The notes under the pieces were generated by a model. It had not been told where the DNA came from. It ran no database searches and saw only the letters and a program-made list of their open reading frames with translations. From positions 5,252,001 to 5,316,000 of the forward strand of contig NZ_CP064689.1 in the NCBI RefSeq assembly GCF_023100945.1: a stretch of 64,000 nucleotides of DNA. The letters run 5' to 3'. Below, one piece after another: positions 46,713-56,768 of the stretch; the stretch's first letter is position 1; every line of letters starts with the position of its first letter. Made by a program: the position numbers and the translations under genes. Source of the DNA: Bradyrhizobium sp. 200 (lineage in GTDB: Bacteria > Pseudomonadota > Alphaproteobacteria > Rhizobiales > Xanthobacteraceae).

Positions 46713-48017
46713 TCATCCGTAGAGAAGTCTGGGCAGGATCGTGACGATGCTCGGAAAGAGCGTCAGCAGCAGCACGAAGCCGACCATAATGGTCAGGTAG
46801 GGTAACGTCACGCGCGCGATATAGCCGAGCCCATCATCCGTCAGGCCCTGGATAACGAACAGGTTGAAGCCGACGGGCGGCGTGATCTGCGCCATCTCGA
46901 CGGCAAGCACGAGGAAGATTCCGAACCAGATGTCATCGAAGCCTGCCGCCTTCACGATCGGCAGCACGATCGGCAACGTCATCACGATCATCGAAAAGCC
47001 ATCGAGAAAACAACCGAGGACAAGGTAGAAGCCGATCAGCACGACGATCAACATGAAGGGCGACAGGCCAAGGCCCTTCACAAGCGCGGCCACGGCCTGC
47101 GGAATGCCGAGGAACGCCGCCGCGTTCCCGAGGATCGACGCGCCGAGCACAATCAGCGCGATCATCGAGCAGGTGACCACCGACCCGATGACCACATCGC
47201 GCACTACCTGCTGCGACAGCGATCCCTGGCCCCAGGCGACCAGCGCGGCGCCGAACACGCCGACCGCTGCCGCCTCCGACGGAGTCGCAAGGCCGCCATA
47301 CATCGAACCGAGCACGCAGACGATCAGAAACAAAGCCGGCGCGAGGTCTTTCAGGGCGGCGAAGCGTTCGCGCCAGGAGACCAGCGCGAGTTTCGCCTCC
47401 GCCTCCGGTACCAGCGTCCGGTCCAGAGTGGTGTGCAGCATCACCCAGGCCATCAAAGTCCCTGCCAGTAGCAGGCCCGGCAGGACGCCGGCGGTAAACA
47501 GTTTCAGGATCGAGACGTCGCCGAGCACGCCATAGATGATCATGATGTTCGACGGCGGAATCAGAAAGCCGAGCGTGCCGGCGCCTGCGAGCGAACCGAT
47601 CGCGATATCCCTGGAATAACCCCGGCGCAGCAGTTCGTTGAGCGACATGCGGCCGATCACCTGCGTCGTCGCCGCCGACGAACCCGAGATCGCCGCGAAG
47701 ATCGTGCAGCCGATCACGTTCACATGCAGCAGACGTCCCGGCAGCAGTCCGGCCCACGGCGCCAACCCCTGAAACAGCGATCGCGACAACCGCGTGCGGA
47801 ACAACAGCTCGCCCATCAGGATGAAGAGCGGCAGAGCCAGGAGCTCCTGCGTGGTCAGGATGTTCCAGGCGTATTGCGGAAGCAGCTTGTCGAGCGGGAT
47901 CGACCGATACATCGCCAGCAGCAAGGTCGCAGTGAACGCAAGGGTCAAGCCGATCCAGAGTCCCCCCGCCAGCAGCACGAACAGAATAACGAAGAGGCTG
48001 ACGACTTCAACGGTCAT
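46713..48017 (-). CDS. dctM: TRAP transporter large permease, DctM-like
   Basis: A 434-residue inner-membrane protein with about a dozen hydrophobic segments, starting MTVEVVSLFVILFVLLAGG, with AAISGSSAATTQVIG and GAGTLGFLIPPSN, both DctM hallmarks. It drives sodium- or proton-coupled uptake of the substrate bound by DctP. It is the last gene of the hyuA-hyuB-dctPQM operon. GGAAAG lies upstream of the ATG. Confidence 0.95.
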   Translation of the reverse strand: MTVEVVSLFVILFVLLAGGLWIGLTLAFTATLLLAMYRSIPLDKLLPQYAWNILTTQELLALPLFILMGELLFRTRLSRSLFQGLAPWAGLLPGRLLHVNVIGCTIFAAISGSSAATTQVIGRMSLNELLRRGYSRDIAIGSLAGAGTLGFLIPPSNIMIIYGVLGDVSILKLFTAGVLPGLLLAGTLMAWVMLHTTLDRTLVPEAEAKLALVSWRERFAALKDLAPALFLIVCVLGSMYGGLATPSEAAAVGVFGAALVAWGQGSLSQQVVRDVVIGSVVTCSMIALIVLGASILGNAAAFLGIPQAVAALVKGLGLSPFMLIVVLIGFYLVLGCFLDGFSMIVMTLPIVLPIVKAAGFDDIWFGIFLVLAVEMAQITPPVGFNLFVIQGLTDDGLGYIARVTLPYLTIMVGFVLLLTLFPSIVTILPRLLYG

Positions 48018-48072
48018 GGAACTTGCTTTCCGACGGCGGGAGCGGCGGCGCTGGCCCTCGTTGCGCGTGTAG

Positions 48073-48672
48073 TCATTCGACGGGCGAAGCCTTCATGCGA
48101 TGGTCTTCGAGCGGCAACCCGAGCGCCGCCTGGATGGCGCGCGCCAGGAATTGCAGCGTCAGCAGCAGCATCCCGAAGGTGACGACGGCTTGCGGAAACC
48201 ACAGCGGCGTGTCGCTTGCCGTCGAGAGCTGCCCTCGCGTGAAGGATCCCCAGGCGAACTTGACCATCGCCAAGGTCAGGAACGCCATGAAGGCGAAGCC
48301 GGCCAACGCCGAGAGAACCTCAAGCGCACGCCGGACCGGCGCCGGAACGTTCTTCAGCAGCAGCACGACACGGATATGGCCGCCGACGCGCAGCGTCATG
48401 GCCGCGCCGAAGGTGAAGGACGCCGCCATCAGATAGGAGGAATACTCCCAGGCGATCGAGATGCTCGGAGGAAAGAACGGCAGGAAGTTCGACAGCAAAC
48501 GCGTCGCGACCTCGGCAAGCATCAACAGCGTCAGCATCAGCAGGCAGCCGCCGCCGATCCAGCCGTCGAGCCGGCCGAGGCGATCGATTGCGTCGAGCAG
48601 GATGCGCAGCGGCGCCGGCGCCGCCGCGTTGAGGCTTTCTGGGGGAGCAGGCAGGACGCTCACCACGGCCAC
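48073..48672 (-). CDS. dctQ: TRAP transporter small permease, DctQ-like
   Basis: A 199-residue protein with four main hydrophobic segments and the DctQ core WEYSSYLMAASFTFGAAMTL and GGHIRVVLLL. The start is placed at GTG 48672, four bases after the DctP stop; the longer ATG frame (48750) overlaps dctP and reads as shadow sequence. It links DctP and DctM. Alternative GTG codons lie two and three codons downstream. Confidence 0.88.
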   Translation of the reverse strand: MAVVSVLPAPPESLNAAAPAPLRILLDAIDRLGRLDGWIGGGCLLMLTLLMLAEVATRLLSNFLPFFPPSISIAWEYSSYLMAASFTFGAAMTLRVGGHIRVVLLLKNVPAPVRRALEVLSALAGFAFMAFLTLAMVKFAWGSFTRGQLSTASDTPLWFPQAVVTFGMLLLTLQFLARAIQAALGLPLEDHRMKASPVE

Positions 48673-48676
48673 GCAC

Positions 48677-49675
48677 CTAGCGCTTGATTTCGGCGAGATA
48701 GGCCCGCACCGGCTTGTCCGCCGCCGGCACGCGCTTAAGGAAGGCCTCAAGCAGCGGCGCGGTCCGGGCGCGGATATCCGTCATCATCGCATCCGACACC
48801 GGCATCACCTCCATGCCGCCCTCCTTGAGGCGGTTGAGACTGTCGACGTCGGCCTTGAGCGAATTCGCCCAGAAAGCCGGCTCCATCTTCGCGGCGATGT
48901 CGGCGACCAGTTTCTGCTGATCGGCGCTCAAAGCCTTCCAGGAATCGAGATTGACGGTCAGCATCTGCGACGACCAGACATGGTTGGTCGGATAGATGTA
49001 CTTCATGAACTCCCAGAACTTGCCGTCGACGCCGGAGACCGCCGAGGTCGAAACCCCGGCGACCGCGCCCGACGCCAGCGCCGGTATGGTCTCGCCCCAA
49101 GGAATCATAACCGGCGCCATCCCGACCGCGTTCAGCATGTCGACGGCGTTCTTGTCGGGCACGCGTATCTTGATGTTCTTCAGCCCGTCGACACCCGCCA
49201 CCTTGACCTTGAGGTGAAGATATTGCGTCGGCCAGGGCACGATATAGAGGATCTTCTGGTTGTTGCGCGCGGCGATCTTGTCGTATTCGGGTCGCACATA
49301 TTTGTGCAGGACCTTCAGCTCGTCCATGGAGACGGCGAGAAACGGAATGCTTTCGACACCCATGAAGGGCTCGTCGCCAACCTGCTGGATATTGAGCACG
49401 TCGGCGAGCGGAACCAGGCCATCGCGCACGGCGCGCAGATGTTCGGGTCCCTTGAAGCCGAGCTGACCGCCGGCCTTCACCGTGATGTTGACGGCGCCCT
49501 CGGTCTGCTTCTTGACCGCGTCGGCGAAAGCCATGGCGTTATGGGTGTGGAAATTGCCGTCGGGCCACACTGTCGACAAGTCCCAGCTCGCCGTTGCCGC
49601 CATGGCACGCGTCGAGAGATGGCCGGCGGCGAGCATCGTCACCGCTCCCGTCGTAAAGGTCCGCCGCGTAATCAT
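48677..49675 (-). CDS. dctP: TRAP transporter substrate-binding protein, DctP-like
   Basis: A 332-residue receptor starting MITRRTFTTGAVTMLAAGHL, a twin-arginine-type signal. The mature part has FADAVKKQTEGAVNITVKAGG, IKIRVPDKNAVDMLNAVG and WGETIPALASGAVAGVST, which place the conserved Arg that binds the substrate carboxylate. It therefore likely carries an organic or amino acid. It follows hyuB by 52 bases, making a hydantoinase-uptake operon. Confidence 0.94.
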   Translation of the reverse strand: MITRRTFTTGAVTMLAAGHLSTRAMAATASWDLSTVWPDGNFHTHNAMAFADAVKKQTEGAVNITVKAGGQLGFKGPEHLRAVRDGLVPLADVLNIQQVGDEPFMGVESIPFLAVSMDELKVLHKYVRPEYDKIAARNNQKILYIVPWPTQYLHLKVKVAGVDGLKNIKIRVPDKNAVDMLNAVGMAPVMIPWGETIPALASGAVAGVSTSAVSGVDGKFWEFMKYIYPTNHVWSSQMLTVNLDSWKALSADQQKLVADIAAKMEPAFWANSLKADVDSLNRLKEGGMEVMPVSDAMMTDIRARTAPLLEAFLKRVPAADKPVRAYLAEIKR

Positions 49676-49727
49676 CCGTCCTCTCCGTCTTGTTGAAAAC
49701 TAAAGTGCTGCGCCGCCACCGGACGCG

Positions 49728-51392
49728 TCAGCCCGCGAAACCGTAAACTGCAACCGCGTTCGCGCTCGACACCAGGCCGCTTTCGACATCGTCATGCACG
49801 CTTGCCGTTGCGCGCTGCCTCGGATCGCCGATTCCGGCGCCGCCGGGCGTCAGCACCACCAGCCGGTCGTCCGGCGGCACGGTCTGAAAGCCCTTGCCGC
49901 GCAGCTTCAGTCCCGACTTCAGTCCGACATAGCCGGCTTCGCCGTCACAGCCGCCATCACGGCCGCGCGGCGGATGATCGATGCGGTCGAAGGCCGCCAG
50001 AATGTCGAACGGCGCATCGACACCGCTGCCGACTTCGATGATCTGGCCGAGACCACCGCGCGTGCGGCCGGCGCCGCCCGAATCCGGACGGAGTTCCTTG
50101 CGCCAGAAGATCAACGGCGTCTGCGTCTCCGCGATCTCGACCGGCGTGCCGCGGACGCCGCTGGGATAGGCCGTGGCCGACAATCCATCCTTGGCAAAAC
50201 GCGCGCCGGTGCCGCCATTGCTCGTCACCGCCATCGAGAACCCGTAATTGCCGCCGGCGCCGCTGCGCGTCTGCCCACGCACGTTGAGATTCCACAGGCA
50301 GGACGTGCCTTCGGCCGGCACGCGCTCGGGAATGATCTGGCGCAGGCAGCCGAACACCACGTCGGGCAGCATCTGCCCGATGACATGGCGCGACGCCACC
50401 GGCGCCGGCTTCGGCGCATTGAGGATCGAGCCCGCGGGCGCCGCGACAGTCAGCAGCGAGAGCGACCCCGCATTGTTCGGGATCTGCGAGGCGACCACGC
50501 AGCCGAGGCCGAACACGGTGTAGGCGGTGGTGTAGGAAAGCGGCACATTGATGCCGAACTTCGAGGCGCCCGAGGTACCGTCGAAGTCGACGTGAATGCC
50601 CTCTTCCGAGATAGTCAGCGCCGCCGTGAGCGTGACCGGCGCATCATAGCCGTCGACGACCATGCTGTTGCGCCAGACGCCTTTCGGCAGCCTGGCAATC
50701 TCGGCGAGCACCGCCTCCCGCGAGCGGTCGCAGATGAAATCGCCAAGCGTATCGAGCGAAGAGATCTCGAATTCGCGCATCATCTCGACAAGGCGCTGGC
50801 AGCCGACATCGTTGCAGCCGGCCAACGAATAGGTATCGCCCTCGGTGTCGATCGGCAGCCGCGTGTTGCTGCGGATCATCGCCATCAGCGTTTCATTGAC
50901 GACGCCCTGATCGATCAGCTTCAGCATCGGGATATAGAGCCCCTCCATGAAGACGTCGGTGGCATCAGGCCCGAAACCGATACCGCCGATATCCATCAAA
51001 TGGCTGGTGCAGGAAAACAGTGCGACCGCCTTGCCGTCCTTGAAGCAGGGCGTAGTGACGACGAAGTCGTTGAGATGGCCGGTCCCCATCCAGGGATCGT
51101 TAGTGATGTAGGCGTCGCCCGGCTTCATCGTCTCGATCGGGAAATGCGCGATGAAATGCTTGACCGACTCGGCCATGGAATTGACGTGGCCCGGCGTACC
51201 CGTCACCGCCTGCGCCAACATGCGCCCCTTGAGGTCGAACACACCGGCCGAAAGGTCGCCACATTCGCGCACGATCGGGCTGAAGGCCGTGCGCAGCAGC
51301 ACCTGCGCCTGCTCTTCGACCACGGCGATCAGCCGGTGCCACATGATCTGCAGATCGATCAGGCTCGCGCCGCTTGACTCATTCATGGTCAT
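49728..51392 (-). CDS. hyuB: Hydantoinase B / oxoprolinase family protein (HyuB)
   Basis: A 554-residue HyuB subunit. LLRTAFSPIVRECGDLSAGVF and ITNDPWMGTGHLNDFVVTTP are diagnostic, as is GGAGRTRGGLGQIIEVGSG near the C-terminus. With HyuA it hydrolyses a hydantoin or 5-oxoproline-like ring in an ATP-dependent reaction. It overlaps HyuA by ATGA, so the two are co-translated at equal dosage, and it is followed by TRAP transporter genes. The exact substrate (hydantoin, N-methylhydantoin, oxoproline) is not visible. Confidence 0.95.
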   Translation of the reverse strand: MTMNESSGASLIDLQIMWHRLIAVVEEQAQVLLRTAFSPIVRECGDLSAGVFDLKGRMLAQAVTGTPGHVNSMAESVKHFIAHFPIETMKPGDAYITNDPWMGTGHLNDFVVTTPCFKDGKAVALFSCTSHLMDIGGIGFGPDATDVFMEGLYIPMLKLIDQGVVNETLMAMIRSNTRLPIDTEGDTYSLAGCNDVGCQRLVEMMREFEISSLDTLGDFICDRSREAVLAEIARLPKGVWRNSMVVDGYDAPVTLTAALTISEEGIHVDFDGTSGASKFGINVPLSYTTAYTVFGLGCVVASQIPNNAGSLSLLTVAAPAGSILNAPKPAPVASRHVIGQMLPDVVFGCLRQIIPERVPAEGTSCLWNLNVRGQTRSGAGGNYGFSMAVTSNGGTGARFAKDGLSATAYPSGVRGTPVEIAETQTPLIFWRKELRPDSGGAGRTRGGLGQIIEVGSGVDAPFDILAAFDRIDHPPRGRDGGCDGEAGYVGLKSGLKLRGKGFQTVPPDDRLVVLTPGGAGIGDPRQRATASVHDDVESGLVSSANAVAVYGFAG

Positions 51393-53473
51393 GCCGCCTT
51401 CCGTTCCATGACGATACTGCCGGCACCGTCGATATGGGCATCGAAGCTTGTCGAGACGAACGTTGATGTCTCATCTTCCGCGATCACGGCAGGTCCCGCG
51501 ACGGTCGCTCCCGGCGCCATCTGGTCGCGATGATACAGCGGAATCTCGACGATCTTCCCCGCACGGCCATCGAAAAACTTGCGGCTGCCTGCGGCTTTTC
51601 CGGCCGGCTTGCGCGTCACCTCGGCAACGCGCGATGGATTGCGCGGCTCGGTGGTCGCAAGCACCGACCAGCTCAGCACCTCGATCGCAGCCCCCGGAAT
51701 CGACCGCTCGAACAAGGCCGCATAATCCGTCTCGAAAGCCTGGCGCAGACCTGCGAGATCCGCGTCCGTCAACCGCCGGTTCGGCAGCTCGATCGTGATC
51801 TCGTGTCCCTGTCCGACATACCGCATGAAGGCGGCGCGTCGTTCGCGCACTGGCGCACCGGCGGCGCCCGGCTCGACCAGGGCGCGCGCCTCGGTCGCCA
51901 TCTCATCCAGCAGGTCGGACACAGCCGTGACATCGAACGCATCGAGCTTGGCATGACGGCTGCGCACCAACTCATAGGCGATGGGCGCGGCAAGAAATCC
52001 GACGGCGGAGCCGACGCCGGCATTGGACGGTACGATCACCCGCGAGACGCCGATCTTCTCGGCGACGCGGGCCGCATGCAGCGGCGCAGCGCCGCCGAAG
52101 GCGATCAATGTATGCTGACCAACGACGGCGCCGCGCTCGACTGCATGCACGCGGGCGGCGCTCGCCATGTTCTCGCACACGACCTCATGCACGGCGTAGG
52201 CCGAGGTTTCCGCCGACAATCCCAGCGGTTCGCCAATGTCGCGCAACAAGGCCTGTCTCGACAATTCGGCGCTAAGCTTGATGGTCCCGCCTGCAAATGC
52301 GTCGGGATCGATCTTGCCGAGCGCGACATCCGCATCTGTCACGGCGGGGCGTTGACCGCCGCGGCCGTAGCAGGCCGGCCCCGGCTCGGATGATGCGCTC
52401 TCAGGGCCGACCGTGACGCGCTTCAGGGCGTCGACCCGCGCGATCGAGCCGCCGCCCGCGCCGATCTCGACCATCTCGATCACGGGAATGCGCACCGGCA
52501 GGCCCGACCCCTTCAGGAAGCGGGCGGCGCGATCGACCTCGAACACGCGCGAGGTTTCGGGCTGGTACTTTTCGATCAGGCAGATCTTCGCAGTAGTGCC
52601 GCCCATGTCGAACGACAGCACCCTGCTCTCGCCGAGACGCGCCGCGATCTGCGCCGCAAAAATCGCGCCGCCTGCCGGCCCCGATTCGACCAGGCGCACC
52701 GGAAAGCGCCGCGCCGTCTCGATCGAGGTGACGCCGCCGCCCGAGGTCACGAGATAGATCGCGCCGCGAAACTGCTCGGCCTGCAGCCCCTCGGCCATGC
52801 GCGCGAGATATCCGTCGATCAGCGGCTGCACATAGGCATTGGCCACCGCAGTCGAGGTTCGCTCATATTCGCGGATTTCAGGGCACACCGCCGACGACAG
52901 CGTTACCCAGATGCCCGGCAATTCCTCTTTCAGGATCGCGGCGGCGCGCCGTTCATGCTCGGGATTGGCGTAGGAGTGGAGGAAGGCGAAGGCGACGCTT
53001 TCCACATTCTGCGCGCGCAGTTCGGGCACCAGCGCACGCACGGCGGCTTCGTCGAGCGGCAACCTCACAGCGCCCTGCGCGTCGATGCGCTCGGGGACCG
53101 TGAAACGCAGGGCGCGCGGCGCCAGCGGTTTCGGCTTGTCGATCGCAAGGTCGTATTGATCGTAGCGGCTCTCGGTACCGATATCGAGCACGTCGCGGAA
53201 ACCTTGCGTTGCGACAAGCGCCGTCTTCGCGCCGCGGCGTTCGATGATGGCGTTGGTCGCAAGTGTCGTGCCGTGAATGAAGACGTCGATATCGCATATG
53301 TGGGCGCGCGCGTCGGCCAGAATGAGACGCATCCCGTCCAGCACCGCTTGCTCCGGTCGCGCGGGCGTCGTCAGCACCTTGCGCGTCCTGCGATCCTGGC
53401 CCACGTCCAGGACGATATCCGTGAACGTGCCCCCGATATCGACGGCAAGCCGCACTTCGGCCCCCTCAAGCAT
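51389..53473 (-). CDS. hyuA: Hydantoinase A / oxoprolinase family protein (HyuA)
   Basis: A 694-residue ATPase-type subunit of the ASKHA fold: the N-terminus RLAVDIGGTFTDIVLDV carries the phosphate-binding DxGGT motif, FIHGTTLATNAIIERRGAKT follows, and SFDMGGTTAKICLIE is the second phosphate loop. It pairs with HyuB. The ATG at 53473 has GGAG seven bases upstream; an ATG five codons earlier has none. First gene of the hyuAB-dctPQM operon; the 270 bases before it hold no recognisable gene. Confidence 0.95.
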   Translation of the reverse strand: MLEGAEVRLAVDIGGTFTDIVLDVGQDRRTRKVLTTPARPEQAVLDGMRLILADARAHICDIDVFIHGTTLATNAIIERRGAKTALVATQGFRDVLDIGTESRYDQYDLAIDKPKPLAPRALRFTVPERIDAQGAVRLPLDEAAVRALVPELRAQNVESVAFAFLHSYANPEHERRAAAILKEELPGIWVTLSSAVCPEIREYERTSTAVANAYVQPLIDGYLARMAEGLQAEQFRGAIYLVTSGGGVTSIETARRFPVRLVESGPAGGAIFAAQIAARLGESRVLSFDMGGTTAKICLIEKYQPETSRVFEVDRAARFLKGSGLPVRIPVIEMVEIGAGGGSIARVDALKRVTVGPESASSEPGPACYGRGGQRPAVTDADVALGKIDPDAFAGGTIKLSAELSRQALLRDIGEPLGLSAETSAYAVHEVVCENMASAARVHAVERGAVVGQHTLIAFGGAAPLHAARVAEKIGVSRVIVPSNAGVGSAVGFLAAPIAYELVRSRHAKLDAFDVTAVSDLLDEMATEARALVEPGAAGAPVRERRAAFMRYVGQGHEITIELPNRRLTDADLAGLRQAFETDYAALFERSIPGAAIEVLSWSVLATTEPRNPSRVAEVTRKPAGKAAGSRKFFDGRAGKIVEIPLYHRDQMAPGATVAGPAVIAEDETSTFVSTSFDAHIDGAGSIVMERKAA

Positions 53474-53743
53474 TCCAAATCTCCGCATGCTGACCAGCGA
53501 ACTGTAGCCAAATGTTCAGCAATTTCCATGCCACTGACTGCTCCCGCGGAGACGTGCCAAGCTATTTTGCCGGGTGCCTATGCAGCGCAATTTCGACGAA
53601 CTCGCCTCCCTTGCCCGCAACTGCAGCGCTCGCAAGCGCAACCGACTTTTTGCAACAAAATCCGCCAGAAGCGCGGTCAAGCCTGATTGTTCGATCAGCA
53701 CGCCAGCGCGGGCTTCAGCTCGTCGTCCAGACGCACCAGTGCG

Positions 53744-55027
53744 CTATGCCTGATTCAAAGCCTGCGCAATGTCTGCGATTAGATCAGACGGGTGCTCGAT
53801 GCCGATCGACAGTCGGATCGTGGAGTCGAGAACGCCTATCTTTTGACGGATTTCAACCGGAACGCCCGAGTGGGTCATGGTGGCCGGCAGGCTTGCAAGC
53901 GACTCCGTGCCGCCCAGGCTCACCGCCAGCTTGAAGATTTGCAGCGAGTTCAGAAATCGGGACGCCGCCGCCTGGCCGCCGACAATGTCGAACGAAAACG
54001 TGGAGCCCGCGCCCAGGCATTGTCTCGCGAACAAACGGCCGGCGTGGGAGGCTTCATCATGATGAGCGAGGTAGTGAACCCTCTCCACCTTGTCGTGGTC
54101 GCGCAAGTAATCCGCCACAAGCCGCGCATTCTGGTCGGCCTTTTCCATGCGCAAGCTTAGCGTTTCGAGCGATCGGCCAAGCATCCAGCAGGAATGCGGG
54201 TCAAGTTGGGTGCCGATCGCGCCTCGCAACGACTTGATCTCTTTCAAGAGGGCTTTTGAGCCGAGCGCAGCGCCGGCGATCAGGTCGGAATGGCCGCCGA
54301 CATATTTGGTCAGCGAATACAACGAAAGATCCGCGCCATGTTCGATCGGCCGCTGGAACACCGGCCCGAGCAACGTATTGTCACACGCGACGATCGGCAC
54401 GTGGCCTTGCGCCTTGCCGATGTTGTCGGCGATGCGGCGGACCATCGCGATATCGACGAGTCCGTTGGTCGGATTTGCGGGGGTTTCGATGAGAATCATC
54501 GCAACCCGCCCCATTCGCATAGCCTCGTCCCCCGCCAGCTCGACAGCGGCTTGGTCGATGCCGTCGGCAAAACCCACCGCGCCGATCGAGAAGCCGGCAA
54601 GCGTTTTCGCAAGCAGCGTTTCGGTGCCGCCATAGAGTGGCTGCGAATGCAGGATCACGTCGCCCGGCCGCACGAACGCCAGAATCGTGGTCGCAATCGC
54701 CGACATCCCGGACGAGAACAGCGCACAGGACTCGGCGCGCTCGTAGACGGCTAGCCTGTCTTCGACAATCTCGCTGTTGGGATGATTGAACCGCGAATAC
54801 ACCAGGCCCGCGCCCATCCCCTCGGGCGGCTCGCGCCGGCCTGCAACGTAGTCGAAGAAGTCCTTGCCATCTTCAGTGGTCCTGAAGACGAAGGTCGAGG
54901 TCAGGAAGACCGGTGGTTTGACGGCGCCTTCCGACAGTTGCGGATCGTAGCCGTAGTTCAGCATCAGCGTTTCAGGATGCAGTACGTGGTTGCCGATGTG
55001 GGTCTTCGACGGAAACGGTTTCACCAT
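53744..55027 (-). CDS. PLP-dependent Cys/Met metabolism enzyme (cystathionine gamma-synthase/gamma-lyase family)
   Basis: A 427-residue fold-type-I PLP enzyme. K241 ([11 protein letters not shown]) is the Schiff-base lysine, D216 contacts the pyridine nitrogen (ACDNTLL), and Y78, R80 (YSRFNHPN) and the QPLYGG tyrosine at 132 complete the site. It may be methionine gamma-lyase, cystathionine gamma-synthase or a related beta/gamma-eliminating enzyme. It lies 70 bases after hutU in the same direction and could be part of the hut transcript; that would make it unusual in histidine breakdown. Confidence 0.92.
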   Translation of the reverse strand: MVKPFPSKTHIGNHVLHPETLMLNYGYDPQLSEGAVKPPVFLTSTFVFRTTEDGKDFFDYVAGRREPPEGMGAGLVYSRFNHPNSEIVEDRLAVYERAESCALFSSGMSAIATTILAFVRPGDVILHSQPLYGGTETLLAKTLAGFSIGAVGFADGIDQAAVELAGDEAMRMGRVAMILIETPANPTNGLVDIAMVRRIADNIGKAQGHVPIVACDNTLLGPVFQRPIEHGADLSLYSLTKYVGGHSDLIAGAALGSKALLKEIKSLRGAIGTQLDPHSCWMLGRSLETLSLRMEKADQNARLVADYLRDHDKVERVHYLAHHDEASHAGRLFARQCLGAGSTFSFDIVGGQAAASRFLNSLQIFKLAVSLGGTESLASLPATMTHSGVPVEIRQKIGVLDSTIRLSIGIEHPSDLIADIAQALNQA

Positions 55028-55097
55028 GGCCTGTCTCGCTGTCTTGAGGGACGCTCAAACCCGGTGCGCACCAATGACGCTATAAATCTCCAGTGCG

Positions 55098-56768
55098 CTA
55101 CGACGCCAGACTGGGCAAATCGAGCCCGTTGGCACGGGCGCATTCTATCGCAGATTCGTAGCCCGCGTCGGCGTGACGCATGACCCCGGTCGCTGGGTCG
55201 TTCCAAAGCACCCGCTCGATACGGCGCGCAGCCTCCTGGGTTCCGTCGGCGACAATCACCATGCCGGCATGCTGCGAATAGCCGATTCCGACACCGCCGC
55301 CGTGATGCAGCGAGACCCACGTCGCCCCACTGGCGCAATTGAGCAGAGCATTGATGAGCGGCCAGTCGGACACAGCGTCCGAGCCGTCGCGCATCGCTTC
55401 GGTTTCGCGGTTCGGGCTCGCCACCGAGCCGCTGTCGAGATGATCGCGACCGATCACGATCGGTGCCTTCAACTCGCCGCGCGCCACCATTTCATTGAAC
55501 GCCAGGCCCAGCCGGTGGCGATCGCCAAGGCCGACCCAGCAGATCCGCGCCGGCAGGCCCTGAAACTTGATCCGTGCCCTCGCCATGTCGAGCCAATTGT
55601 GAAGATGCTTGTCGTCCGGCATCAGCTCCTTGACCTTGGCGTCGGTGCGAAAAATATCTTCAGGATCCCCTGAGAGCGCCGCCCACCGGAATGGCCCGAC
55701 GCCGCGGCAGAACAGCGGACGGATGTAGGCCGGAACGAAGCCCGGGAAATCGAACGCGTTCTTCAATCCCATGTCCTTCGCCATCTGGCGGATATTGTTG
55801 CCATAGTCGAGCGTGGGAATGCCTTGGGCGTGAAAATCCAGCATGGCCTGGACATGGCCGACCATGGAGGTCTTGGCCGCGGCTTCAACCGCTTTCGGAT
55901 CGGCGCTGCGTCTTAACTCCCACTCCGCGAGCGTCCATCCCTTTGGCAAGTAACCGTTGATCGGATCGTGCGCGCTGGTCTGGTCGGTGACGATGTCCGG
56001 CCTCACGCCACGGCGCACCAGTTCGGGAAAAATATCGGCGGCATTGCCGAGCAGGCCGACCGAAACCGGCTTCCCGCTCTCCGTTGCCTGTTCTATCGCC
56101 ACGAGTGCCTCATCAAGCGTGCTGGCCTGCCGGTCGAGGTAACCGGTACGAAGCCGCATCTCGATGCGGCTCGGCTGGCACTCGATCGCAAGCATCGACG
56201 CTCCGGCCATCGTCGCGGCAAGGGGCTGGGCGCCGCCCATGCCACCGAGTCCCGCGGTCAGGATCCACTTACCTGCCAGGCTGCCACCGTAATGACGTCG
56301 CCCGACCTCGACGAATGTTTCATATGTCCCCTGCACGATGCCCTGGCTGCCGATGTAGATCCACGATCCGGCCGTCATCTGCCCGAACATCATCAACCCC
56401 TGTCTGTCCAGTTCGTTGAAGTGATCGAGCGTCGCCCAGTGCGGCACCAGGTTCGAATTCGCGATCAGCACGCGCGGCGCATCGGAGTGGGTACGGAAAA
56501 TCCCGACCGGTTTGCCCGACTGCACCACCAGCGTCTGATCGGCGTCGAGCTTGCGCAGTGAGGCAACGATCCGGTCAAAGCTGTCCCAGTCGCGGGCTGC
56601 GCGGCCGATGCCGCCATAGACGACAAGTTCGCTCGGCCGTTCGGCAACGTCAGGATCGAGATTGTTCATCAGCATCCGCAGCGGCGCTTCCGTCAACCAG
56701 CTCTTGGCGCTGATCTCGGACCCGCGGGGGGCGCGGATCGTACGGTCGTTGTCCAGTCGGCGGTTCAT
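55098..56768 (-). CDS. hutU: Urocanate hydratase (urocanase)
   Basis: A 556-residue urocanase with the NAD-binding [16 protein letters not shown] near residues 169-184 and long blocks such as [20 protein letters not shown] and [18 protein letters not shown] typical of HutU. It hydrates urocanate to imidazolonepropionate in the cytoplasm. Its ATG overlaps the hutH stop by ATGA. It is third in the coupled hutI-hutH-hutU set. Length and motifs match the family. Confidence 0.97.
   Translation of the reverse strand: MNRRLDNDRTIRAPRGSEISAKSWLTEAPLRMLMNNLDPDVAERPSELVVYGGIGRAARDWDSFDRIVASLRKLDADQTLVVQSGKPVGIFRTHSDAPRVLIANSNLVPHWATLDHFNELDRQGLMMFGQMTAGSWIYIGSQGIVQGTYETFVEVGRRHYGGSLAGKWILTAGLGGMGGAQPLAATMAGASMLAIECQPSRIEMRLRTGYLDRQASTLDEALVAIEQATESGKPVSVGLLGNAADIFPELVRRGVRPDIVTDQTSAHDPINGYLPKGWTLAEWELRRSADPKAVEAAAKTSMVGHVQAMLDFHAQGIPTLDYGNNIRQMAKDMGLKNAFDFPGFVPAYIRPLFCRGVGPFRWAALSGDPEDIFRTDAKVKELMPDDKHLHNWLDMARARIKFQGLPARICWVGLGDRHRLGLAFNEMVARGELKAPIVIGRDHLDSGSVASPNRETEAMRDGSDAVSDWPLINALLNCASGATWVSLHHGGGVGIGYSQHAGMVIVADGTQEAARRIERVLWNDPATGVMRHADAGYESAIECARANGLDLPSLAS

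Noticed and set aside
49794..51377. A 527-codon plus-strand frame
   Set aside because: It is exactly antisense to hyuB, which has family motifs and coupled start/stop; composition of the antisense product is that of a shadow.
53474..53743. Possible gene fragment upstream of hyuA
   Set aside because: Short frames on both strands (for example 61 codons at 53516-53701) show no family resemblance; treated as non-coding.
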